From positions 1 through 64,000 of the forward strand of contig DDTN01000014.1 of the NCBI GenBank assembly GCA_002344355.1: a DNA stretch of 64,000 nt, read 5' to 3'. Origin of the DNA: Proteobacteria bacterium UBA2363. Lineage in GTDB: Bacteria; Pseudomonadota; Gammaproteobacteria; Xanthomonadales; UBA2363. The notes under the pieces are model-generated. The model worked only from the letters and a program-made list of their open reading frames with translations, was not told where the DNA came from and searched no databases. Numbering within the stretch: the first letter of the stretch is position 1; the number at the start of each line of letters is the position of its first letter. The position numbers were made by a program, and so were the translations under genes. Below, piece after piece: positions 18,845 through 26,819 of this stretch.

Positions 18845-20029
18845 TCAGATCGCCCGCAAGGCCGCGGTGACCGGCAGGCGCGCCGCGCGCAGGGCCGGCA
18901 TCAGGCCGCCCAGGAAGCCGATCGCCAGCGCCCAGACCAGGCCCTGCAGCACCAGTGCCGGGGTGACCGCGAAGTTGAAGGCGACCTGGGTGAAGCCCTG
19001 GCCCAGGGTGCTGACGCTGTAGTCGTTGAACAGCAGCCAGGCCAGCGCCGCGCCCAGGGCGCCGCCCACGGCCGACAGCAGCATCGATTCGGCCATCACC
19101 GAGGCGACCACCGGCAGCCGTCCGAAGCCCAGCGCGCGCAGCGTGCCGATCTCCGCCGTGCGTGCCGAGACCGCCGAATACATGGTGTTGAGCGCGCCGA
19201 ACAGCGCGCCGAAGGCCATGATCGCGGCGATGATGTTGGTCAGCAGGCCGATCAGGAAGGTCAGCGTCTGCGACTGGGCGCTGAAGAACTCCTGCTCGCG
19301 GAATACGTCCACGGTCAGCGTCGGATCGGCGGTCAGGCGGGCCTTCATGGCGTCGAAGGCGTCGCCGTGGGTGAGCTGGGCCAGCACCGAGGAGAAGCCG
19401 GTCCGGCCGAAGGCGCTCTGCACCGCCTCGGCGTCGCCCCACAGTTCGGTGGCGTGGCCATCGCCGCCGGAATCGAACACGCCGGTGATGGTCCAGGTCG
19501 AGCCGCGCAGGCGCAGGGTGTCGCCGATCGCCAGGCCGGCGAACTGGCCGGCGGCGCCCTGGCCGACCACCAGCTCGCGCAGGCCGGGCCGGAACATCCG
19601 TCCCTGCACCAGCCGCCACTCCGGGCGCATGGCGACGCCGGCCGGCTCGACGCCGCGCAGGGAGACGTTGGCGCCGGTGCGCTGGCCGCGCCGGGGCACC
19701 TCGGCGATCACGATCAGTTCGGCCGAGGCGATCGGCAGGCCATCGGCATCGCGCAGCACCGAGGGGTCGTTCTTGATGCGGGTCGCCGCGGCACGGTCCA
19801 GGAAGCTGGACAGCTCGGCATTGGCGCCGGCGCGCAGGACCAGGGACCGGTCGAGCTCGCCGGTCGCCGACAGGGTCCGGCGCAGGCCCGTCGACATCGA
19901 CAGCATCGCGACCAGCACGGCGACCACGCCGGCGATGCCGACGATGATGACCAGGGACGCGCCCCAACGCTGCGGAATGCTGCGCAGGTTCATGGCGACG
20001 ATGGCGGCCACCTGGCGCCAGGTCCTCAT
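18845..20029 (-). CDS. ABC transporter permease (MacB/FtsX family), second of two
   Basis: This 394-residue permease has the FtsX/MacB layout. One membrane helix lies near the N-terminus (about 26-46), followed by a large periplasmic MacB-PCD domain (about 47-260). Three helices then carry the motif SARTAEIGTLRALGF, the usual coupling region for MacB-like permeases. It is the last gene of a minus-strand operon (adaptor, ATPase, permease, permease). Such systems export lipoproteins, lipids, peptides or antibiotics by mechanotransmission. The first 23 codons also occur, almost unchanged, 197 bp upstream. Confidence 0.9.
   Translation of the reverse strand: MRTWRQVAAIVAMNLRSIPQRWGASLVIIVGIAGVVAVLVAMLSMSTGLRRTLSATGELDRSLVLRAGANAELSSFLDRAAATRIKNDPSVLRDADGLPIASAELIVIAEVPRRGQRTGANVSLRGVEPAGVAMRPEWRLVQGRMFRPGLRELVVGQGAAGQFAGLAIGDTLRLRGSTWTITGVFDSGGDGHATELWGDAEAVQSAFGRTGFSSVLAQLTHGDAFDAMKARLTADPTLTVDVFREQEFFSAQSQTLTFLIGLLTNIIAAIMAFGALFGALNTMYSAVSARTAEIGTLRALGFGRLPVVASVMAESMLLSAVGGALGAALAWLLFNDYSVSTLGQGFTQVAFNFAVTPALVLQGLVWALAIGFLGGLMPALRAARLPVTAALRAI
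19962..20029 (-). repeat. 68-bp direct repeat, copy in the intact permease gene
   Basis: Positions 19962-20029 and 20159-20226 match at 67 of 68 bases; the one difference is at 19967/20164. Both copies encode the same 23 residues (MRTWRQV ... QRWG). This copy continues into the full permease gene. Confidence 0.95.
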
Positions 20030-20115
20030 CGCCCTGCTCCCGGCGGCACGAGCCGCTTCGAGCCGTCCATGGCGGGCTGCGCCGGCCGCGCCCTCCTTGG
20101 CGCGGCGCTCGCCGG

Positions 20116-20143
20116 CGCGGCCTGCGATCCGACGCAGGCCGCG
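20116..20143. repeat. REP-like hairpin in the duplication spacer
   Basis: An 11-bp perfect inverted repeat (CGCGGCCTGCG and CGCAGGCCGCG) with a 6-nt loop lies in the 129-bp spacer between the two 68-bp repeats. It resembles REP-type palindromes found between genes of GC-rich Gammaproteobacteria. No other copy was noticed by eye in this window. Confidence 0.5.
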
Positions 20144-20158
20144 AAAGCCCCGGCTCGC

Positions 20159-20226
20159 CCCCAGCGCTGCGGAATGCTGCGCAGGTTCATGGCGACGATG
20201 GCGGCCACCTGGCGCCAGGTCCTCAT
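20159..20226 (-). repeat. 68-bp direct repeat, upstream truncated copy
   Basis: This is the second copy of the 68-bp repeat described at 19962-20029. The match ends abruptly at both sides, so the duplicated block is sharply bounded. It lies 40 bp after the stop of the first permease gene. Confidence 0.95.
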
Positions 20227-20266
20227 GGCGATGTTCCGGCGATCGGCTGACAGGGCGCCGGCATGC

Positions 20267-21421
20267 TCATCTCCCGGCCAAGGCGTCGACGATGCGCAGG
20301 CGCATCGCGCGCAGCGCCGGCGGCAGGCCGACCGCGGCCGCCAGGGCCAGCACGCTGACGCCGGCGAATGCCCAGACCCGCAGATCGGTGCGCAAGGGCG
20401 GGAAGTCCGGGGGCAGGGCGCCGGTCACCGCACTGGCCAGCAGCATGCCGGCCAGCGCGCCCAGGGCGCACAGCAGCAGGGCCTCGGCGAGCACCAGCCA
20501 GAGCACCGCACGGTCGGTGAAGCCCAGGCACTTGAGCACGGCCAGCTCGGGGATGCGCTCGCGGACCGCCTGGCTCATGGTGAAGCCGGTCAGGATCAGG
20601 ATGGTGAAGAACACCGCCCCGGAGATCGCGTTCATGATGAAGCCGATGTCGCCGAACTGGCGCAGGAATCCGAGCTGGAACTCGGCTTCGGCCTGGGTCT
20701 TGGTCTCGTCCGGGCTGTTCTCGAAGCGCGCGTCGACGGCGGCGGCGACCTCTTCGGCCATCCCCGGGTCGGCGACCTGGACGATGAAGATGCCGGCCAG
20801 GCCGCGGGCGCCCGGGCTGCGCGCCTCGTCGAACTGCGCGTAGTTGAGGTACATGAGCTGGGCGCGGTCGCGCCACTCGTCGTCGCGGCCCTCGAAGATG
20901 CCGACGATCCGCCATTCCCAGTTGCGGCTGCCGTCGGCCCGCGTCCAGATGAAGCTGGTCAGCGGCACGATGTCGCCGAGCTTCCAGCCGAACCGCTCGG
21001 CCAGCCGGGCGCCGACGATGGCGCCGTCCGCGGTCGACACGAAGGCCAGCCGCTGCTCCTCGGGGAGGATCCATTCGGGGTAGACGTCGAGCAGCCGCTG
21101 CGGACCGACCACGAACTGCGGGAAGCCCTGGCGCTGGTCCTGGTAGACGCCGCCGAAGAACTGCGAGTGCGCGACCCGGGTCACGCCCGGCACCGATTCC
21201 ACCTGCGGCAGCATGCGCATCGGCAGAGGCTGGGTGAAGCTGATCCGCGCCTGGGTGATCAGCCGGTCGGCGCCCAGGAAGTCCGCGCTGCCGGCGACCA
21301 GGGAGTTCATCGCCTGCAGCAGGCCGAGCAGCAGGAACGCCGCGGTCAGCGACAGCAGGGTGAACAGCGTGCGCGTCTTGCGACGCAACAGGGCGCTCCA
21401 GACCAGGTGCAGGTACTTCAT
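20267..21421 (-). CDS. ABC transporter permease (MacB/FtsX family), first of two
   Basis: The 384-residue protein has the same architecture as its neighbour: an N-terminal helix (about 16-40) after the basic LLRRKTRTLF, a periplasmic domain and three C-terminal helices. The coupling motif VRERIPELAVLKCLGF is present. The two permeases differ enough in sequence to form a heterodimer around the shared ATPase, though a homodimer cannot be excluded. It lies 23 bp after the ATPase gene. Confidence 0.9.
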   Translation of the reverse strand: MKYLHLVWSALLRRKTRTLFTLLSLTAAFLLLGLLQAMNSLVAGSADFLGADRLITQARISFTQPLPMRMLPQVESVPGVTRVAHSQFFGGVYQDQRQGFPQFVVGPQRLLDVYPEWILPEEQRLAFVSTADGAIVGARLAERFGWKLGDIVPLTSFIWTRADGSRNWEWRIVGIFEGRDDEWRDRAQLMYLNYAQFDEARSPGARGLAGIFIVQVADPGMAEEVAAAVDARFENSPDETKTQAEAEFQLGFLRQFGDIGFIMNAISGAVFFTILILTGFTMSQAVRERIPELAVLKCLGFTDRAVLWLVLAEALLLCALGALAGMLLASAVTGALPPDFPPLRTDLRVWAFAGVSVLALAAAVGLPPALRAMRLRIVDALAGR

Positions 21422-21444
21422 GGCGGCCCCCGCCCCGGCACCGT

Positions 21445-22164
21445 TCAGTGCCCCGCCGCCGGCGCGTCGACCAGGCTGCCCTTGTCCAGGTGCACGGTGC
21501 GCGCGGCGTAGTCGGCGGCCTTGGGATCGTGGGTGACCATGACGATGGTCTTGCCGAAGCGCCGGTTGAGCAGCTGCAGCAGGGTCAGCACCTCGTCGGC
21601 GGTCTTGCGGTCGAGGTCGCCGGTCGGCTCGTCGCAGATCAGGATGCGCGGGTCGGAGACCAGCGCCCGGGCGATCGCCACGCGCTGCTGCTGGCCGCCG
21701 GACAGCTCGCTGGGCTTGTGGCCGGCGCGGTCGTCCAGGCCGACCAGGGCCAGCGCCAGGCGCGCTCGGCGCCGGCGTTCCCCGGCGCCGAACGCGGTCA
21801 GCAGCAGGGGCAGCTCGACGTTGCGTTGCGCGCTCAGCACCGGCATCAGGTTGTAGCTCTGGAAGATGAAGCCCACCGTCTCGGCGCGCCAGTGCGCGAG
21901 CGCCTCGCCGGACAGCGCGTCGATGCGCTCGCCGGCGACGGTCAGTTCGCCGGCACTGGGCGAGTCCAGCCCGCCGATCAGGTTCAGCAGGGTGGTCTTG
22001 CCGGAACCCGAGGGCCCCATCAGGGCGACGAAATCGCCATCCGGGATGTCCAGGTCGATGCCGTGCAGGACCTCGATGCGCTGCTTGCCGCGCACGTAGG
22101 CCTTGGTCACGCCGCGGATGCGGACCAGCGGCGCCGGCACCGCGGCGGCGCCGTCAACGGCCAC
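21445..22164 (-). CDS. ABC transporter ATP-binding protein (LolD/MacB type)
   Basis: The 239-residue ATPase shows Walker A (GPSGSGKTT), the Q-loop in FIFQSYNLMPVL, the signature LSGGQQQR, Walker B (ILICDEPTGDLD) and the switch histidine (MVTHD). FQSYNLMPVLSAQRNVELPL is typical of LolD/MacB ATPases. The GTG at 22164 is chosen as the start; it overlaps the adaptor gene's 3' end by 11 bp. A longer in-frame reading would lie wholly inside the adaptor gene and lack ABC character. Confidence 0.93.
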   Translation of the reverse strand: MAVDGAAAVPAPLVRIRGVTKAYVRGKQRIEVLHGIDLDIPDGDFVALMGPSGSGKTTLLNLIGGLDSPSAGELTVAGERIDALSGEALAHWRAETVGFIFQSYNLMPVLSAQRNVELPLLLTAFGAGERRRRARLALALVGLDDRAGHKPSELSGGQQQRVAIARALVSDPRILICDEPTGDLDRKTADEVLTLLQLLNRRFGKTIVMVTHDPKAADYAARTVHLDKGSLVDAPAAGH

Positions 22165-23365
22165 GGCCGGCCTGGACCCGGTCGCCGTCGGCCAGCGTTT
22201 CCGGCGGCCCGACCACGACGGCGTCGCCGTCGGCCAGCCCGGACAGCACCTGCCGGTCGGCGTCGCGGCGCTCGCCGGCCTCGACCGACACCTGGCGGAC
22301 CCGGTCGTCGCGGACCACGAACGCGACGCTGGCGCCATCGCGCTCGACGATGGCGCGCGCCGGCACCCACACGCCCCTGGGCGGCGGCGCGTCGGCGCGG
22401 GCCTGCTCCAGGAAGCTGACCCGCACGCCCATGTCGGGGACGATGCGCGGGTCCTCGACATCCAGCGCGATGCGCACCCGCACCGTCGCCTTGGCGCGGT
22501 CCGCGGTGGGGATGATGGCGATCACCGACCCGGGGATGCGCCACTCCGGATAGGCGTTGAGCACCGCCTCCACCGGCTGCCCCGACAGCACCCGGCCGAT
22601 GTAGGCCTCGTTGACGTCGACCTCCACTTCCAGCGAGTCCATGTCGACGATGGTGCCGATGCCGGTGCGGGTGAAGCCGCCGCCGGCCGAGATCGGCGAG
22701 ACGATCTCGCCCGGCTGCGCGGCCTTGGCCACCACCACCCCCGCGAACGGCGCGCGCACGATGGTGTTGTCGACGCCGATCCGCGCCAGGTCCACCTGGC
22801 TGCGCGCCACCTCGACCTGGCGTGCCAGGCTGGCCTGGCGCGCCTGCGTGGTGTCGAACTCGGCCTGCGCCTGGTCGAGCTGCGCCTGCGCGACCAGACG
22901 GCGCTCGAGCAGGCTGCGCTGCCGCTCCAGGTTCTGCTGGGCCAGGCGCAGGTTGGCGCGGACCTCGCCGAGCTGGGTCCGCGCGGCGTCGAGCTGGGCC
23001 TCCGCCAGGGCCTGCTGGGCGAGCGCGTCGACCGCCTCGAGGCGGGCCAGCACCTGGTCGGCCTCGACCCGCATGCCCTCCTCGATCAGCACCTCCTCGA
23101 CCTTGCCGGTGATCTTCGCGGAGACCGTCGCCAGCCGCCGCGCGGTGACGTAGCCGCTGGCATCCAGCACCGATCCGCCGCCGGCCTCGGCGGCCCGGGC
23201 CACGACGGTCTCCACCGGCACCGGCCGGTTGCCCAGCAGCAGCCAGGCCAGCAGCAGCGCCAGCGCCGCAAGCGCCAGCAGCCAGGGCCAGCGACGCCGC
23301 CTCGCCTGCGGTCGCTGCCGGCGCTCGATGCGCAGCTGCCGCAGGACCTCCTCGGAACCCTCCAT
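22154..23365 (-). CDS. Periplasmic adaptor (HlyD/MacA family) of the ABC exporter
   Basis: The 403-residue membrane-fusion protein has a basic N-terminus (RRQRPQARRRRW) and one membrane helix (about 27-46). Lipoyl half-domains flank a long alpha-hairpin (about 95-195, LAQQNLERQRSLLERRLVAQAQL), and a beta-barrel and membrane-proximal domain end it. The start is placed at the ATG with GGGAGG seven bases upstream, rather than the ATG five codons earlier, which has no ribosome-binding site. It is first in a four-gene operon and presumably couples the ABC permeases to an outer-membrane channel encoded elsewhere. Confidence 0.92.
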   Translation of the reverse strand: MEGSEEVLRQLRIERRQRPQARRRRWPWLLALAALALLLAWLLLGNRPVPVETVVARAAEAGGGSVLDASGYVTARRLATVSAKITGKVEEVLIEEGMRVEADQVLARLEAVDALAQQALAEAQLDAARTQLGEVRANLRLAQQNLERQRSLLERRLVAQAQLDQAQAEFDTTQARQASLARQVEVARSQVDLARIGVDNTIVRAPFAGVVVAKAAQPGEIVSPISAGGGFTRTGIGTIVDMDSLEVEVDVNEAYIGRVLSGQPVEAVLNAYPEWRIPGSVIAIIPTADRAKATVRVRIALDVEDPRIVPDMGVRVSFLEQARADAPPPRGVWVPARAIVERDGASVAFVVRDDRVRQVSVEAGERRDADRQVLSGLADGDAVVVGPPETLADGDRVQAGRGR

Positions 23366-23483
23366 GCCCGTGCCTCCCATGCCAGGAGGCTACTTTGCCG
23401 GCAGCCGGCGCGAAGGGCCAGTGATGGCTGTCAGCCCGTGCGCACCGGTCCTGCCCACCGCGCTCGCGCAGGCCGGCGAGGGC

Positions 23484-24857
23484 TCAGCCGCCGAAGCGCG
23501 CCTGCAGCATCGCGTGGTAGGCCCTCAGGCCCTGGGCCTCGCCACCGGCCGGGCGGCCGGGCCGCGCGCCGTCGTTCCAGGAATACACGTCCAGGTGCGC
23601 CCAGGGCAGGTCCTCGGGCACGAAGCGCTGCAGGAACAGCGCCGCGGTGATGCAGCCGGCGTGCTTGCTGGCGGCGGCGTTGTTGAGGTCGGCGATCGGG
23701 CTGTCCAGGAAGGCCGCGTAGGGCGCGTGCAGGGGCATCCGCCAGAGCGGATCGCGTTGCCGCAGGCCCGCCGCCAGCAGGTCGCCGGCGAGCGCCTCGT
23801 CGTTTGCGAACAGCGCCGGCAGATCCGGGCCCAGGGCGATGCGGGCGGCACCGGTCAGGGTGGCGAAGTCCAGCAGCAGCGCCGGCTGCCATTCGGCGGC
23901 GTAGGTCAGCGCATCGGACAGGATCACCCGGCCCTCGGCGTCGGTGTTGCCGATCTCCACGCTCAGGCCCTTGCGGGTGGCGATCACCTCGCCGGGACGA
24001 TAGGCATCCGGACCGATCGCGTTCTCCACCGCAGGGATCAGCAGCTTCAGGCGCACCGGCAGGCCGCCGGCCATCACCAGGCCGGCCAGCGCCAGGGCGT
24101 GGGCGGCGCCGCCCATGTCCTTCTTCATCCGCAGCATGCCGTCGGCCGGCTTGATGTCCAGGCCGCCGGTGTCGAAGCACACGCCCTTGCCGACCAGGGC
24201 CAGGCGCGGGTGACCCTCGTCGCCCCAGTCGAGCTCGATCAGGCGCGGCGGCCGGTGGCTGGCCCGGCCGACCGCGTGGATCGCCGGGAAGTTCTGGGCC
24301 AGCAGGTCGTCGCCCTCGATCACCCGGACCTGCGCGCCATGCCGGTCGGCGAGGCGGCTGGTGGCCTCGGCGAGCTCGGCCGGGCCCATGTGCTCGGTCG
24401 GGGTGTTGACCAGGTCGCGCACCAGGGTCACCGCTTCCACGACCGGTTGCAGGGCACCCAGCAGGTCCACCGGCAACGCCAGGCGTGCCGGTGCGCGGCG
24501 CGGCTGCCGGTAGCGGCTGAACTGGTAGCTGCCCAGCGCCCAGCCCAGACCGGCCAGCAGCGGGTCCAGGCCGAGGCCGCGCGGGTCCAGGCGGTAGTCG
24601 CCGGCGGGCAGCAGCAGGGGCAGGCCGGCCAGGTTCCACGGATCGCCCGCGTCGCCCGCACCGACCAGCACCGCGGCCAGTCCGCCGTCGCCGTCCGGCA
24701 GCAGGCAGTGGCTGCCGGCCTCGGCGCTGAAGCCGCAGGCACGGGCATGTCCGCCGGCGCCGGCCGGCAGGGTCGCCAGGACGGCGTCCAGGCCGTCGGC
24801 GCGGACCGCGACCAGGGGCGTGGCCGGGGCGTTGGCATCGAGGGGGATCAGGGTCAT
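23484..24857 (-). CDS. Leucyl aminopeptidase family protein (M17)
   Basis: M17 enzymes are cytosolic di-zinc aminopeptidases, usually hexameric. The 457-residue protein keeps every metal and catalytic position: K224, D229, D247, D306 and E308 as ligands, K236 and R310 as catalytic residues. The landmark motifs are GKGVCFDTGGLDIKP and NTDAEGR. The N-terminal domain is shorter and divergent from PepA, as in the PepB-like branch. The start overlaps the HAD gene's stop (ATGA). Confidence 0.93.
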   Translation of the reverse strand: MTLIPLDANAPATPLVAVRADGLDAVLATLPAGAGGHARACGFSAEAGSHCLLPDGDGGLAAVLVGAGDAGDPWNLAGLPLLLPAGDYRLDPRGLGLDPLLAGLGWALGSYQFSRYRQPRRAPARLALPVDLLGALQPVVEAVTLVRDLVNTPTEHMGPAELAEATSRLADRHGAQVRVIEGDDLLAQNFPAIHAVGRASHRPPRLIELDWGDEGHPRLALVGKGVCFDTGGLDIKPADGMLRMKKDMGGAAHALALAGLVMAGGLPVRLKLLIPAVENAIGPDAYRPGEVIATRKGLSVEIGNTDAEGRVILSDALTYAAEWQPALLLDFATLTGAARIALGPDLPALFANDEALAGDLLAAGLRQRDPLWRMPLHAPYAAFLDSPIADLNNAAASKHAGCITAALFLQRFVPEDLPWAHLDVYSWNDGARPGRPAGGEAQGLRAYHAMLQARFGG

Positions 24858-25594
24858 CGCAGGGTGCTCGGGGTCGGGGAGAGGTCGGCCAGATGGGATG
24901 CCAGCTCGGCAAGGTCGCGCACCACCAGGTCCGGGCCGGGCAGGTCCGGATGCGGCCAGGGGCGATCCTCGCGGTTCAGCCAGACCGCGCCCATCCCGGC
25001 GCGGCGCGCGCCGACGACATCCAGGAGCGGATCGTCGCCGACATGCCAGACCGCCCCGGCGGGCAGCTCAAGCAACGCCAGGGCGTGGCCGAAGATGCGC
25101 GGGTCGGGCTTGGCGCAACCGACCTGGCGGGCGAACACCGCACCGTGGAAGTGGTGGTCGAGTCCGATCCGGGCGAGGTCGGCATTGCCGTTCGTCAGCG
25201 CCACGATCCGGTGCCGCGCGGCCAGCGCCGGCAGGGTCTGGTCGACCTCGGGGTAGCACTCGACCTGGTTGCGGGTCGCGTAGAACAGGGCGTAGGCGGC
25301 CTCGACCAGCGCCGGTGCGTGCAGTCCGCAATGTTCGAAGGCGCGCTCCAGGCTGAGCCGGCGCACCGCGCCGTAGTCGTGCGCCAGGTCGGGCCGTTCG
25401 GCGAAGATGGCGTCGCGCAGGGCGCGCATGGCCAGCCCGGGGTAGCGTTCCGCGACGGCCGGGGCGTGTTCGCGCAGGAACGACTCCAGCGCCGTCTCGC
25501 AGCGCAGGATCACCGGCAGGATCGGCCACAGCGTGTCGTCGAGATCCAGGGTCAGCGCCGCGGGCGGCGCCGACCGGGCGCGGGCGCTCAGCAC
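24854..25594 (-). CDS. HAD-superfamily hydrolase (YigB-like phosphatase)
   Basis: The 246-residue cytoplasmic hydrolase has HAD motif I LTLDLDDTLWP (nucleophile D17, acid D19), motif II in VALTNGN, the lysine in CAKPDPRIF (motif III) and motif IV in HVGDDPLLDVVGARRAG. YigB-type enzymes dephosphorylate a riboflavin pathway intermediate; the match is by general pattern only. The start is uncertain: GTG at 25594 overlaps the preceding stop by 7 bp, while GTG at 25621 would add nine residues. Neither has a strong ribosome-binding site. Confidence 0.85.
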   Translation of the reverse strand: MLSARARSAPPAALTLDLDDTLWPILPVILRCETALESFLREHAPAVAERYPGLAMRALRDAIFAERPDLAHDYGAVRRLSLERAFEHCGLHAPALVEAAYALFYATRNQVECYPEVDQTLPALAARHRIVALTNGNADLARIGLDHHFHGAVFARQVGCAKPDPRIFGHALALLELPAGAVWHVGDDPLLDVVGARRAGMGAVWLNREDRPWPHPDLPGPDLVVRDLAELASHLADLSPTPSTLR

Positions 25595-26730
25595 TTGCGG
25601 GAGAACAGGGTCCTGCGGCACTCCGGCGCGGCGTCCGCCGTCCCTTCGGCGGCCGCCTGGCCGTCGCCGTTCGGCACGGCCGGCGCGGCAGCCTCGACCA
25701 CGGGCTCGGCGCCGGCTGCGGCCTGCCCGGCTTCCGCAGGCGCGTCGGCGGACGCCAGCGCGGCGGTGGTGGCCGTTGGGGCATCGCCGCCGCCGGCGAC
25801 GGCATCCGCCGCCGGCGCCGCGTCGCGACCGACGAAGCGCGGCGGCTCCACCGGCAGCGGCTCGCCGCCCAGGCGTTCCCAGAGCGTCGCCAGCCGGCGG
25901 GCGTGCAGGTCGCGGAAGTCCTCGTCGTCCCGGTGCGGCACCAGGCGCTTGCCGACGATCACGTTCTCGGCCAGCGGCGTGCGCAGGAACTCGGCGAAGC
26001 GGTTGATCTCGTCGACCTTGGGATTGTCTGCCCGGTACACCAGGTACAGCGGCACGGTGAGCAGGTAGCGGCCGTCGGCGACGGTGTCCTTGTCGGCGGC
26101 CACGCCCTCGATGCCGAGCGCGCGCACGCGCTGCTTGTCCAGGCCGGCGAGGGTGGTCATGCCGATCGAGTCCGGGTCCATCTGCACGCCGATCTCGATC
26201 TGGTGCTGGTTGAGGAACAGGCGACGGATCTTGGCGTTGTAGCCGGGGTTGCCGAACAGGATCTGGCGCATCGACGACTCCAGCCCGTCGTAGGGGCCCA
26301 TCACCGAGTACAGGTCGATCGGCGCGTCGCGGCCGCCGACCTGGTTCCAGTTCTCCAGCCGGCCCATGAAGATGTCGCGGACCTGGGCCAGGCTGAGTTC
26401 GCGTACCGGGTTGCTGGGATGGACGATGAACACCACCGCGTCCCAGGCGACCGGCCAGAACACCAGGTGGCGCTCGGCGTCCCGGCCGGGCACCGGGGGG
26501 CGCGCCGAGGTGGCGATGTCGATCTCGCCGCGGATGACGCCCTCGATGCCGGCGTTGGTGCTGAACGGGGTGACCGTCAGCGAGGTGCGGGTCTGGCGCG
26601 CGTACAGGGCGCCCACCTCGGTCAGCCCGCGGGCGGCGGCGTAGTCGCCGCGCAGCGAGAGCTGGGCATGGACCGGTGCCGCCGCGAACAGGGCCGAGGC
26701 GGCGGTCAGGAGCAGGGTGGCTACGCGCAT
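25588..26730 (-). CDS. PstS-like periplasmic substrate-binding protein with acidic Ala-rich tail
   Basis: The 380-residue protein has a signal peptide (1-22, ending VHA). A type II periplasmic-binding domain follows, with the PstS-like segments GIEGVIRGEIDIATSARP, DAVVFIVHPSNPV and IFMGRLENWNQVGG. From about residue 300 a low-complexity Ala/Glu/Pro tail runs to CRRTLFSRKC. No Pst ABC permease or ATPase lies nearby, so it may be a stand-alone phosphate- or anion-binding protein. The ATG is chosen because the signal peptide begins there; an upstream in-frame extension has no export signal. Confidence 0.83.
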   Translation of the reverse strand: MRVATLLLTAASALFAAAPVHAQLSLRGDYAAARGLTEVGALYARQTRTSLTVTPFSTNAGIEGVIRGEIDIATSARPPVPGRDAERHLVFWPVAWDAVVFIVHPSNPVRELSLAQVRDIFMGRLENWNQVGGRDAPIDLYSVMGPYDGLESSMRQILFGNPGYNAKIRRLFLNQHQIEIGVQMDPDSIGMTTLAGLDKQRVRALGIEGVAADKDTVADGRYLLTVPLYLVYRADNPKVDEINRFAEFLRTPLAENVIVGKRLVPHRDDEDFRDLHARRLATLWERLGGEPLPVEPPRFVGRDAAPAADAVAGGGDAPTATTAALASADAPAEAGQAAAGAEPVVEAAAPAVPNGDGQAAAEGTADAAPECRRTLFSRKC

Positions 26731-26819
26731 GGAAGTGAAATCCGCTTGGCGGTCAATGATTTGTGCACGATACCATGGGGGCTGTCGAGCCACCACCGCA
26801 GGCCGGGCCGGCGGCCCGA

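Larger units (their letters stand above)
20026..20226 (-). pseudogene. Duplicated, truncated 5' end of the permease gene
   Basis: A 66-codon frame begins with the same 23 residues as the downstream permease, then leaves that sequence and reads an Ala/Arg/Pro-rich stretch with no recognisable domain. Its stop overlaps the intact permease's ATG (ATGA). It could act only as a leader peptide coupling translation, or be a relic of a 197-bp insertion or tandem duplication. Nothing suggests a functional protein of its own. Confidence 0.7.
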
